From Rhodobiaceae bacterium (GTDB lineage: Bacteria; Pseudomonadota; Alphaproteobacteria; Parvibaculales; Parvibaculaceae): a DNA stretch of 21,770 nucleotides. Shown here piece by piece: positions 14,262 to 21,531 of this stretch (positions are counted from its first letter, which is position 1; each line of letters opens with the position of its first letter). Below the pieces are notes generated by a model. The model was not told the origin of the DNA, searched no databases, and worked only from the letters and a program-made list of their open reading frames with translations. The translations under genes and the position numbers were made by a program. Location of the stretch: positions 106,039-127,808 of the forward strand of contig NVWR01000003.1 in the NCBI GenBank assembly GCA_002746275.1, given 5' to 3'.

Positions 14262-15302
14262 TCACACCCAGTCGTTGGTGAAAACAACCTTCGGGCCCGG
14301 ATCGTCCATCACCTCAGCAGCGTCACTGAAGCTCGCCTCGAGCGTGGTGACCTGCTCGGGATGAAAGTGCCCGCAAGCCACATCATGGATTACGTCTGGC
14401 AAGACCGCGCGCGCATGGACACGAGACGTGTGGAAACTAATGCCCTTCGTGTACATTCGCATCATCGGAAACGGCACAGCATTGTCAAAATACACCGAGT
14501 TACTGGTGCAGGTACCGCAAACGCCGGTTGAGCGGATCGCAAGGTTCAAGCCCTCAACATCCCCCGAAGAATCCACCGTGATGTTGAAAGACCCAAGCGA
14601 CTTCACATCTTTGGGCACTGGCACATGTTGCACCTCTGCACCCATTTCCTTCGCCATCCGCATGGCCTCACTACCACTTCCAATCTCCGCATAGAGCACG
14701 CGCGCCGCCCCGCGCGCCAGCGCGACCTGCACTGCATAGAGACCGATACCGCGCCCGCTGCCCAACACCAGAACAGAGGCGTTCGGATATTGTTCCATGT
14801 AGGGAGCCACCGTGCGCCAGGCATCCGCGATATTGTCAGACCCGCCCGCCAAAACCTGAGGTGAAACCCCGTCCGGCAAAGGCACCAGCATGTGATCGGC
14901 AAAAGGCACATGGATAAATTCCGACAGCGCCCCGCCAAACTCTTCGCCACAAATCGGTTTCATGCCATAGACCGCGCCCCGCGTGACCGAAAGACACGCA
15001 TTCGTCCAGCCCCGAAGGCAATGGTCGCACGCTCCACAGGAAATCTGGAAAGGCACCACCACTTTATCGCCGGGCTTTACATTCGTTACCGCATCACCAA
15101 CCTCAACAATCTCGCCCGCACATTCATGCCCAAAAGCGAAAGGACCCGGCAGCGGGGCGGCACCCGTCACCATGGCGTAATCAAGATCACATCGGGCCAC
15201 CGCAATCGGACGCACGATGGCATCTGTCCCCGCTCTGATTTGGGGAGCGGGCACATCCCACCATTCAAGCTTGCCCGGTCCTATAAAAGTCAGTTGTCGC
15301 AT
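14262..15302 (-). CDS. Zinc-dependent alcohol dehydrogenase, MDR family
   Basis: A 346-residue medium-chain dehydrogenase. Catalytic zinc ligands are Cys38 (VARCDLDY) and His59-Glu60 (FGHECAG). Structural zinc ligands are Cys89, Cys92, Cys95 and Cys103 in ISCGACDHCLRGWTNAC. The nucleotide-binding fold contains VLVLGSGRGIGLYAVQVAL. It would oxidise an alcohol or reduce an aldehyde with NAD(P), and the substrate is unknown. The ATG at 15302 has a textbook AAGGAG. It is transcribed away from a LysR regulator across 194 bases that hold a LysR-type dyad, so it is probably that regulator's target. It ends 16 bases from ccr, convergent, so it is not part of the ccr transcript even though it is its neighbour. 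Confidence 0.92.
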   Translation of the reverse strand: MRQLTFIGPGKLEWWDVPAPQIRAGTDAIVRPIAVARCDLDYAMVTGAAPLPGPFAFGHECAGEIVEVGDAVTNVKPGDKVVVPFQISCGACDHCLRGWTNACLSVTRGAVYGMKPICGEEFGGALSEFIHVPFADHMLVPLPDGVSPQVLAGGSDNIADAWRTVAPYMEQYPNASVLVLGSGRGIGLYAVQVALARGAARVLYAEIGSGSEAMRMAKEMGAEVQHVPVPKDVKSLGSFNITVDSSGDVEGLNLAIRSTGVCGTCTSNSVYFDNAVPFPMMRMYTKGISFHTSRVHARAVLPDVIHDVACGHFHPEQVTTLEASFSDAAEVMDDPGPKVVFTNDWV

Positions 15303-15360
15303 AAGGATCTCCTTTCCTCCCCAATGCCACCACACACGAGCCCCGCACAAACGCTTCCTT

Positions 15361-15375
15361 TTCACTATGAATGAA
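15361..15375. promoter_or_regulatory. Possible second LysR half-site region
   Basis: TTCA-CTATGAA-TGAA is a dyad with T-N11-A geometry lying 59-73 bases upstream of the dehydrogenase ATG, near where its promoter should be. It is 77 bases centre-to-centre from the stronger dyad at 15437-15453. Short and weak on its own. Confidence 0.3.
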
Positions 15376-15436
15376 GGGAATTCAGCCATTGGGGTCCTGG
15401 GGGGTCTGGATCAGCGCCAAAGCCTTTGCGCAGATA

Positions 15437-15453
15437 GATGAATGTGTTTCATC
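15437..15453. promoter_or_regulatory. LysR-type operator candidate
   Basis: GATGAA-TGTGT-TTCATC is a perfect 6+6 dyad with the T-N11-A core (T15439, A15451) preferred by LysR-type regulators. It lies 44 bases upstream of the LysR ATG and 134 bases upstream of the dehydrogenase ATG, the usual place for joint autoregulation and divergent target control. Confidence 0.55.
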
Positions 15454-15496
15454 CATAACCGCCCTAGGCTCCAGGCACCAAACCCGGAGCCAAAAA

Positions 15497-16444
15497 ATGC
15501 CCCACCTGCCTGATCTACCGCCCTTGGGCGGCCTGCTCGCATTTCACCACGCGGCGCGCACATTGAGTTTCAAACAGACAGCAATGGCCCTCAATCTGAC
15601 ACCGTCGGCGATCAGTCACCGGGTGAAGTCGCTCGAACAGGCTGTCGGAACACCTCTGTTTCACCGCCGCACCAGAGCCTTGGAACTAACCGAAGCAGGG
15701 CGCACCTATCACCAATCCATCGACCGCCTGTTCAGCGATCTCGCCACAGCCACCGCAAAACTGCACACAACAAGTCGCACCGGCAGATTGCGCCTCTCGG
15801 TCCTGCCTCTGTTTGCCAGCGCTGTCATTATCCCGCGCCTGCCCGCCTTCCGCAAAGCCCACCCGGACATCGATATCGTGATCGACACCAAAAGTACGGT
15901 CACAGACTTGGACGCAGATGAAACCGACATTGGCATTCGCAACATGGTGATACCGCCAACAGGCCCGGGCGTTGTGAAGCTTCTCGACACCAGACCGATT
16001 GTGTTGTGCGCACCCGACCTCGCCACAGACATTCACGAGATTGCCGATCTGGCACAGCACACGCTCATTCATTGCGCACCCCGGCCCAACGGCTGGCGCG
16101 ACTGGTTGCAGTTACAAGGCCATCCCGATCTGCAAGGCGTGGATGACCTGTGGGTCGACACCATCCCCGCCGGGCTGGAGGCGGCCGCTCTCGGACAGGG
16201 CGTGGCGCTCACCATGGCACCGCTCGCCCAGACAACCTTGGCAGGTGCGCAGCTCGTTGAACCGTTCCAGACAGACGGGCGAGGAGGCACCTCTTACTAT
16301 CTGGTTCATCGCCCGGAGGATGCCAGCGACTACAAAGTGCGCGCCTTCAAAGAATGGTTGATCCTGCAAATGGCCGACGTAAAACAGCCGCGGCAACAAA
16401 CGCGCCAACGGATTTCGGGAGGAGCGTCTCTTGCCGCCCAATGA
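15497..16444 (+). CDS. LysR-family transcriptional regulator, GcvA-like
   Basis: A 315-residue LysR-type regulator. The winged helix-turn-helix spans about residues 12-70, with RTLSFKQTAMALNLTPSAIS (21-40) and HRVKSLEQAVGTPLFHRR (41-58). The opening LPPLGGLLAFHHAARTLSF is typical of the GcvA/AmpR-like branch. The rest is the periplasmic-binding-protein-like effector domain. The effector is unknown. The ATG at 15497 is chosen because the HTH follows it at the usual distance and GGAG lies eight bases upstream; the frame is open further up, but the extra residues are not family-like. The divergent dehydrogenase gene is the likely target. The stop overlaps the start region of the TfoX-like gene by 14 bases, so the two are probably co-transcribed. 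Confidence 0.93.
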   Translation: MPHLPDLPPLGGLLAFHHAARTLSFKQTAMALNLTPSAISHRVKSLEQAVGTPLFHRRTRALELTEAGRTYHQSIDRLFSDLATATAKLHTTSRTGRLRLSVLPLFASAVIIPRLPAFRKAHPDIDIVIDTKSTVTDLDADETDIGIRNMVIPPTGPGVVKLLDTRPIVLCAPDLATDIHEIADLAQHTLIHCAPRPNGWRDWLQLQGHPDLQGVDDLWVDTIPAGLEAAALGQGVALTMAPLAQTTLAGAQLVEPFQTDGRGGTSYYLVHRPEDASDYKVRAFKEWLILQMADVKQPRQQTRQRISGGASLAAQ

Positions 16445-16745
16445 AACAGGGAACCTCCCCGACGATCATTTGCCGATCACTAGGCTTCGAAACCTGGGCT
16501 CCGTCTCCATGCGTCAGCTTGCAGAAATTGGCGTCACCAATGTTGGAGAACTCAGAGCGCTGGGGTCAGTTACCGCGTATGCAAGCCTCAAACTTCGTTT
16601 TCCCCGCACCAGCCTTAACGCGCTATACGCCATCGAAGCAGGTCTGCGCGGTGTGCATTGGCAGCGGGTCACACCAGACGAAAAAACTATCCTGCGCAAA
16701 GCCGCCATTAAGGCCATCGCCAGTGCAAGGCAACGCGGGTTTTAA
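16431..16745 (+). CDS. TfoX C-terminal-domain family protein
   Basis: A 104-residue protein consisting only of the TfoX/Sxy C-terminal domain. The helix-hairpin-helix-like pattern ITRLRNLGSVSMRQLAEIGV (about 16-35) is followed by NVGELRALGSVTAYASLKLR (37-56) and SLNALYAIEAGLRGVHW. In gammaproteobacteria full Sxy helps CRP at competence promoters, but stand-alone C-terminal proteins like this have no settled role. The start is a TTG at 16431 with GGGAGGAG six bases upstream, overlapping the end of the LysR gene. The first ATG (16510) would remove part of the domain. Its stop and that of the amine oxidase share the palindrome TTTAAA. Confidence 0.82.
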   Translation: MPPNETGNLPDDHLPITRLRNLGSVSMRQLAEIGVTNVGELRALGSVTAYASLKLRFPRTSLNALYAIEAGLRGVHWQRVTPDEKTILRKAAIKAIASARQRGF

Positions 16746-18076
16746 AGCACGTCATCAGCGATAGAGCGCGCCGCCCGGGCGCCCTCTGCAATCGCCCCAT
16801 CCAGTGTCGCCGGTTTGGAAACACTCGTCGCCTCGCCTGCAAACAATATCCGATCACCAACCGGGCGCTTCAATGCTTGTCGGGCACCGGCCCGGCCTGG
16901 TCGCGCGGCGGTGTAAGCACCACCAAACAGGGCATTGCGTTCCCACGCAAAAGCCTTGGCCTGTTTGAGGCTGGCAACGCCGTCTGATCCCAGCATGTCG
17001 CGCAAAGCCTCACGGGCGAATTCAACCATCGCAGCATCCCCAAGGGCGGTAAGGCCAGCACCAAAGTCTCCGGCCACATCGAAATAGGTCAAGCCCGACC
17101 CACCGGCATTGATCAGCAGACCAGCCGTCCCGCCAACGCCTGAATAGGCCACCATCGTATCTTCTTCGAGTTCAAAGGGATCGCCGTCCAGCTGAAGTAC
17201 AATGTGATTGTAAGACCCCAGCGGCAGATCGCGGATTGCGCGCTCCGTCGCATCCGGTAGGCCCGGTCCAAAACGGATAGCCCCGCTCGCCAGCACTTGT
17301 GTCGCAACCGTTACAATCACAGCTTCTGCGCTCAGCGTGCCCTTATTGGTTTCAACCTTCACGCCGCCTCCCGACCAGTCGATCCGGGTTGCCTGTGTGC
17401 CGAACTCGACCGGCACGCCTGCCCCCCAGTTGGCCACCAGGCTCCCCAATCCGCCTTGGGGAAACATGTCCGTGCCCTCGTTCTGCCTGTCCCAGTCGAG
17501 CGTGGAAAGCGATCCAAGCGACGCCGCATGCTCATAGGGCCCGATGAGAAATTTCGCCAAGGCGCTGGTATCACTATCCACAACAGATGCGGCAGCAACG
17601 TCGGCACCCCAATCCACCGCGCGCTCAATCGCGCGATCAGCATCGTCAATCTCATCCCAAATATCTTCTTCGTCTTCACCCTCAAGCCACTTGCCACCTG
17701 AAAACAAAGTCCACTCATCTTCTGCTTCATAGGGAGCTTGCCCAGCGCGCCGCGCAAATCCCACCAGTGGGTTGGTTTCACCATTGTGAAGCCAGTGCGC
17801 TCCCACATCGCAAGGCACGCCGAATGTCTGTGTTTGCGTAAACGCCCGCCCCCCGATCCGGTCCGACGCCTCGATCACCACGTGCGCGATACCCTTGGCA
17901 CTGAGTGTCTTGGACGCCGAGAGCCCTGTCACCCCAGCGCCGATCACCACAACCTGCGGCACGGCTGCCCGCACGCCTCGCATACCAGACACTCCAGCGC
18001 TCGCCGCCAGCCCTGCCATAACCAGGCGCCTGGACGGTCTGTTAACGCTATGAATTTTCTTTGATCCCGAAGCCAT
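16742..18076 (-). CDS. Flavin-containing amine oxidase, Tat-exported
   Basis: A 444-residue FAD-dependent amine oxidase (monoamine oxidase/polyamine oxidase superfamily) that would oxidise a primary, secondary or polyamine with release of H2O2. The N-terminus has a twin-arginine signal (NRPSRRLVMAGLAASAGVSG, Arg16-Arg17) ending near residue 37, so folded, FAD-loaded enzyme should be sent to the periplasm. The Rossmann motif VVVIGAGVTG (42-51), the RIGGRAFT motif (73-80) and the C-terminal FAD segment DRILFAGEATS, together with TLDGAIAEGARAA, are all present. The residues around 125-150 are strongly acidic (GEDEEDIWDEIDDAD). The ATG at 18076 is chosen to place the Tat signal at the start. Substrate unknown. 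Divergent from mcd. Confidence 0.9.
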   Translation of the reverse strand: MASGSKKIHSVNRPSRRLVMAGLAASAGVSGMRGVRAAVPQVVVIGAGVTGLSASKTLSAKGIAHVVIEASDRIGGRAFTQTQTFGVPCDVGAHWLHNGETNPLVGFARRAGQAPYEAEDEWTLFSGGKWLEGEDEEDIWDEIDDADRAIERAVDWGADVAAASVVDSDTSALAKFLIGPYEHAASLGSLSTLDWDRQNEGTDMFPQGGLGSLVANWGAGVPVEFGTQATRIDWSGGGVKVETNKGTLSAEAVIVTVATQVLASGAIRFGPGLPDATERAIRDLPLGSYNHIVLQLDGDPFELEEDTMVAYSGVGGTAGLLINAGGSGLTYFDVAGDFGAGLTALGDAAMVEFAREALRDMLGSDGVASLKQAKAFAWERNALFGGAYTAARPGRAGARQALKRPVGDRILFAGEATSVSKPATLDGAIAEGARAARSIADDVL

Positions 18077-18139
18077 CTGTCCCACCCGACTTTCTGTCCC
18101 CCAAAACTGTTTGGCCAAGACTGTCCGCCACAAGATCAG

Positions 18140-18158
18140 TCAAAACAAGACATTTTGA
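18140..18158. promoter_or_regulatory. Dyad between the amine oxidase and mcd genes
   Basis: TCAAAA-CAAGACA-TTTTGA is a perfect 6+6 inverted repeat in the 206-base divergent gap. It overlaps a minus-strand TTGACT (18143-18138) that could be the -35 box of the amine oxidase gene, although no good -10 follows. A regulator site is possible but unidentified. Confidence 0.35.
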
Positions 18159-18282
18159 GGTTCCTGACCAATCGGGCAGCCCAGGGCGATCTCGCAGAAT
18201 GTCTCGTATTTCCACCCACCGCCCTATAGACTGCGCATGAAATTCCGCCCAACCCCAAACTGATAAGTTCAGGTGACTTTTG

Positions 18283-19965
18283 ATGAGCCTTGCGACCGCC
18301 AATTCCGACCCGACTATTCTTAGTGACCTGACCGACTTGACCGCAGAGGCCGTCGCCGCTGCAGACGCTCTGCTGGCGCAAGCACGCCAGTCGGTACGCG
18401 CCCGCGTGAGCGCAGACGGCAAGGTAAGTCCCGCCCTGCTGGAGCAAGATCAGTTTGCCGCCCACGGGCTGGCGTGGTTGGCCACCTATGTTGAGGCCCT
18501 TCGCCAACTCCACGCCTATGCCCATCGCATGAATGCGGAAGGCCGGTTCGGGGAACTGGAAACGCTTTTGGTACAAGCGGCATTTGGAGAATATCTCTGG
18601 CAGATGTATGGCGGCATTCCCATGAGCCAGGGCGAGATCGTGCGCCCCCAGGACATGGGCCTGTCCCAGGATGATCAGCGCCAATTGATGGTCCCTGCCG
18701 TGCAAACACTTTGCGAGCGGGGCAACACCGCGCAGGTTCGCGCGCGCATCTCTGCCATCATTGCTGAGACGGCGGGAGCAGCAACATACGGCGACTGCGG
18801 TCTTGACGAAACGCTGGGCACAATCCGCGATCAGATGCGCCGATTTTCCGACGAGCAGGTCGCTCCCTTCGCCCATCAGTGGCATCTGAAAAACGAGTAC
18901 ATCCCACTGACAGTCCTCGCTCAGATGGCAGAGCTGGGTGTTTTCGGTCTGACCATTCCAGAAGAATTTGGCGGCCTCGGCCTTGGCAAGGAGAGCATGT
19001 GCGTGGTCTCGGAAGAATTCTCCCGCGGCTATATCGGCGTAGGCTCACTCGGCACCCGCTCAGAAATTGCCGCAGAGCTAATTCTGGGTGGCGGCACAGA
19101 TGCGCAGAAAGCATATTGGCTGCCCAAGATCGCCAGCGGCGAAATCTTGCCAACCGCCGTCTTCACCGAACCCAATACAGGGTCCGACCTGGCGAGCCTG
19201 AGCACCCGCGCCCGGCTGGAAGGCGAGACCTACAAAGTCACAGGCAACAAGACCTGGATCACCCACGCGGCACGTGCCGACATGATGACCCTGCTGTGCC
19301 GCACCAGCGACACGCCCGGCTACAAAGGCCTTTCCATGTTGTTGGCGGAAAAACCCCGCGGTGACGATTCCGAACCTTTCCCCGTTGAAGGCATGGATGG
19401 CAGCGAGATCGAAGTGCTCGGCTATCGCGGCATGAAAGAATTCGAAATCGGTTTTGACAATTTCGAAGTGAAAAAGGAAAACCTGCTCGGCGGTGTCGAA
19501 GGTCAGGGCTTCAAACAATTGATGCAGACCTTTGAGTCCGCACGCATCCAGACCGCCGCCCGCGCTATTGGCGTGGCCCAGTCGGCGTTGGATCTGGGCC
19601 TGCGCTACGCACAGGAACGTATCCAGTTCGGCAAACCCATCATGAGCTTCCCGCGCGTATCGGGCAAAATCGCCGCCATGGCCATCGAACTGATGGTCGC
19701 CCGGCAGCTCACCTATTTCGCCGCCCGCGAAAAAGATGAAGGCCGCCGCTGCGACCTCGAAGCCGGCATGGCAAAACTGCTGGCCGCGCGCGTCGCCTGG
19801 GCAGCCGCCGACAACGCTCTGCAAATTCACGGCGGCAATGGTTTTGCTTTGGAATATCCCATCAGCCGCGTGATGAACGATGCCCGCATCCTCAACATCT
19901 TTGAGGGGGCCGCCGAAATTCAGGCCCAGGTCATCGCAAGACGCGTGCTGGATACCAGCAACTAA
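18283..19965 (+). CDS. mcd: Methylsuccinyl-CoA dehydrogenase (Mcd)
   Basis: An FAD-dependent acyl-CoA dehydrogenase oxidising (2S)-methylsuccinyl-CoA to mesaconyl-CoA, the step after Ecm, with electrons going to ETF. The 560 residues are much longer than the usual 380. The extra N-terminal 170 or so residues (opening MSLATANSDPTILSDLTDLT, then WLATYVEALRQLHAYAHRMN) are the hallmark of Mcd. The core has the ACAD motifs TAVFTEPNTGSDLASLSTRA and KTWITHAARADM, the QFGKPIMSFP segment, and IHGGNGFALEYP followed by IFEGAAEIQ, in which Glu541 lies where acyl-CoA dehydrogenases keep their catalytic base. The ATG at 18283 has AGGTGA upstream; a TTG directly before it is not needed. It heads a plus-strand run with the hydrolase 37 bases downstream. 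Confidence 0.95.
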   Translation: MSLATANSDPTILSDLTDLTAEAVAAADALLAQARQSVRARVSADGKVSPALLEQDQFAAHGLAWLATYVEALRQLHAYAHRMNAEGRFGELETLLVQAAFGEYLWQMYGGIPMSQGEIVRPQDMGLSQDDQRQLMVPAVQTLCERGNTAQVRARISAIIAETAGAATYGDCGLDETLGTIRDQMRRFSDEQVAPFAHQWHLKNEYIPLTVLAQMAELGVFGLTIPEEFGGLGLGKESMCVVSEEFSRGYIGVGSLGTRSEIAAELILGGGTDAQKAYWLPKIASGEILPTAVFTEPNTGSDLASLSTRARLEGETYKVTGNKTWITHAARADMMTLLCRTSDTPGYKGLSMLLAEKPRGDDSEPFPVEGMDGSEIEVLGYRGMKEFEIGFDNFEVKKENLLGGVEGQGFKQLMQTFESARIQTAARAIGVAQSALDLGLRYAQERIQFGKPIMSFPRVSGKIAAMAIELMVARQLTYFAAREKDEGRRCDLEAGMAKLLAARVAWAAADNALQIHGGNGFALEYPISRVMNDARILNIFEGAAEIQAQVIARRVLDTSN

Positions 19966-20002
19966 CAATCCGGTTCGAAAGACATTCAGGAGACGCTTCA
20001 TC

Positions 20003-20932
20003 GTGACAAAAATTCTGGCCGGGCTCAGTGCATTTCTCATCATCGCCTGGGCCGTGATTTTTCTGGGCGTGCTCCCTTCACAACTTGTGCAGGCGCAAGC
20101 GGAACCCTTCACTGCCACACCAGCAGATGTCGGGCTTGAGTATGACGACGTGTCCATTCCAGTGCCGGACGATTACCTGTCGCTCAGCGCCTGGTGGATA
20201 CCCACAAGTTCCGAAACCCCCAAGTCGGTCATCCTCTTTGTTCACGGGGCCAACGCCAACAAACAGGATATCTATTTCGGCGCGCTTGAATATTATGCTG
20301 AGCTCACCTCCCAGGGGCACCACGTACTCGCCCTGGACCTGCGCAACCACGGCAACTCTGACCCGACGCCCGACCGGCTGCTCACCTTCGGACGGGAAGA
20401 AAGCCGCGACATCTCCGCCACCCTTACCCTGATCGAAACCCTAGCACCCGGCCTGCCGATCATCGGTTCGGGCGTTTCCATGGGCGGGGCAACCTTGATC
20501 GAAGCCGCCGCCAAGGATGACCGGCTGGCAGCTCTGGTCCTGATTGACCCCTTGCTCGATATTAGAAGCGCCATGATGGGTGGCATGCTCGCCATAACCG
20601 GACTGCCTAAATCCCTGCTGAAACCCACTCTGTGGAGTGCGACAACTTTCTTCGGCTTAGGCGACGCCGACCCCACGCTCCTGGAAGTTGCCGGCTCTTT
20701 ACAGCTTCCAATCCTGATCATTCAAGACCCGGGCGATCCCATCACACGGGCTGAATTTTCAAGCCAGCTCGCAGAGCACAATACAGGCGTCCTCTACCAT
20801 CTCGTGCCCCCCGCACCCGCCGACCACCCGGTGATTGTGCAATCGGGCCGGTGGGGAAGCCATGTCGGTGCTTTCCACCTTCATCGGGAGGAAGTTATGG
20901 GCGAGGTCAACCGCTTCCTTGCGGCTCTCTGA
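20003..20932 (+). CDS. Alpha/beta hydrolase with N-terminal membrane anchor
   Basis: A 309-residue alpha/beta hydrolase. Residues 5-24 form a hydrophobic helix (LAGLSAFLIIAWAVIFLGVL) acting as signal anchor or signal peptide, so the enzyme probably faces the periplasm. The oxyanion-hole segment is FVHGANANK (79-87). The nucleophile elbow GVSMG (157-161) gives Ser159. The acid is Asp242 or Asp245 in QDPGDPI, and the base His287 in WGSHVGAF, so the triad is complete. Esterase, lipase or thioesterase activity cannot be told apart. The GTG at 20003 has AGGAGA upstream. It follows mcd closely and may be co-transcribed, but a place in the ethylmalonyl-CoA pathway is not indicated. Confidence 0.87.
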   Translation: MTKILAGLSAFLIIAWAVIFLGVLPSQLVQAQAEPFTATPADVGLEYDDVSIPVPDDYLSLSAWWIPTSSETPKSVILFVHGANANKQDIYFGALEYYAELTSQGHHVLALDLRNHGNSDPTPDRLLTFGREESRDISATLTLIETLAPGLPIIGSGVSMGGATLIEAAAKDDRLAALVLIDPLLDIRSAMMGGMLAITGLPKSLLKPTLWSATTFFGLGDADPTLLEVAGSLQLPILIIQDPGDPITRAEFSSQLAEHNTGVLYHLVPPAPADHPVIVQSGRWGSHVGAFHLHREEVMGEVNRFLAAL

Positions 20933-20996
20933 CGCGGCACTCAATAAGCGGCCCGGCGGACTAGCAGGCGCTCTCAAGACAGGTTAAACAGAACCC

Positions 20997-21188
20997 ATGA
21001 CAGGTCTCATCGACATTCTTCTCCCCATAGCACTGGTCGCGGTTGTCATTGTCCTGCTTGCAGGGCTCTGGAACATGACACGAGGCGGCTCTGCAAGCCG
21101 CTCCCAGACACTCATGCGCTGGCGTGTCGGGCTGCAATTTGTGGCCGTCATTCTTCTAATGGCTGGCCTCTACTTCACAACAGGCTGA
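20997..21188 (+). CDS. Twin-helix HIG1-domain protein
   Basis: A 63-residue inner-membrane protein with two helices (about 7-25 and 44-61) joined by a basic loop. The loop and second helix RSQTLMRWRVGLQFVAVILL match the HIG1 (hypoxia-induced gene 1) signature, in which an R/Q-rich stretch precedes helix two. Mitochondrial HIG1 proteins (Rcf1/Rcf2) stabilise cytochrome c oxidase and its supercomplexes. Alphaproteobacterial versions are common but less studied. The gene starts 64 bases after the hydrolase stop with only a weak ribosome-binding sequence and may have its own promoter, although none is clear. An imperfect hairpin follows its stop. Confidence 0.87.
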   Translation: MTGLIDILLPIALVAVVIVLLAGLWNMTRGGSASRSQTLMRWRVGLQFVAVILLMAGLYFTTG

Positions 21189-21531
21189 TCTCCTTGCGCA
21201 GGTTCTTCGGCGACATTCGCCAAACCTGAAGGACGATTCGTCTATTTCATCTCTGAGCCCCACCCAGGAGCAGCGATCGACCTCCCAAAAATCAGTGGTG
21301 CAAAAGGGCAACTTTTCCGCAAAATACGGGAGAAATGTGCGGACGGGGTCGGTACAAATCCCTTCAAGCGCATATAGTTCATCAAATGAAACTTTTAAGC
21401 CGGTAGTGTCCCTCGATGGACAGAGTATTTCGGGCCAGCGCTTGTGCGTTACTGTCTGAGTAGCTGCCGATTTGCTAACGAACAGCTGCAGTCGCGAACA
21501 AACGCTTCATGCAGACTTTAAGGGGGCTCCC
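21189..21531. other. 343-base intergenic region before the acyloxyacyl hydrolase gene
   Basis: No gene is supported here. It holds the hairpin 21199-21228, a short AT-rich inverted repeat AGTTCAT-CAA-ATGAAACT (21376-21393, one bulged base), and tiny open frames of 6, 15 and 8 codons beginning at 21387, 21416 and 21509. The last of these stops at 21533-21535, overlapping the GTG start of the next gene, but lacks a ribosome-binding site. I did not find a convincing promoter, though one for the downstream gene must lie here or be the hydrolase/HIG1 transcript. Confidence 0.6.
21199..21228 (+). terminator. Imperfect hairpin downstream of the HIG1 gene
   Basis: CAGGTT (21199-21204) pairs with AACCTG (21223-21228), and GGCGA (21209-21213) with TCGCC (21217-21221) around a CAT loop, with a 4-to-1 internal bulge. 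It begins 11 bases after the HIG1 stop. No T-run follows, so termination is only suggested. Confidence 0.35.

Noticed and set aside
13577..14287. A 236-codon open frame on the minus strand opposite ccr.
   Set aside because: Antisense shadow of ccr. The His/Gly/Val-rich translation has no domain, and ccr is certain.
14600..14640. TGGCAC...TTGCA resembling a sigma54 promoter.
   Set aside because: The spacing is three bases rather than five and it lies inside the dehydrogenase coding region.
19078..20157. A 359-codon open frame on the minus strand opposite mcd and the hydrolase start.
   Set aside because: It spans two good plus-strand genes and mirrors their codon pattern, with no ribosome-binding site or motif.
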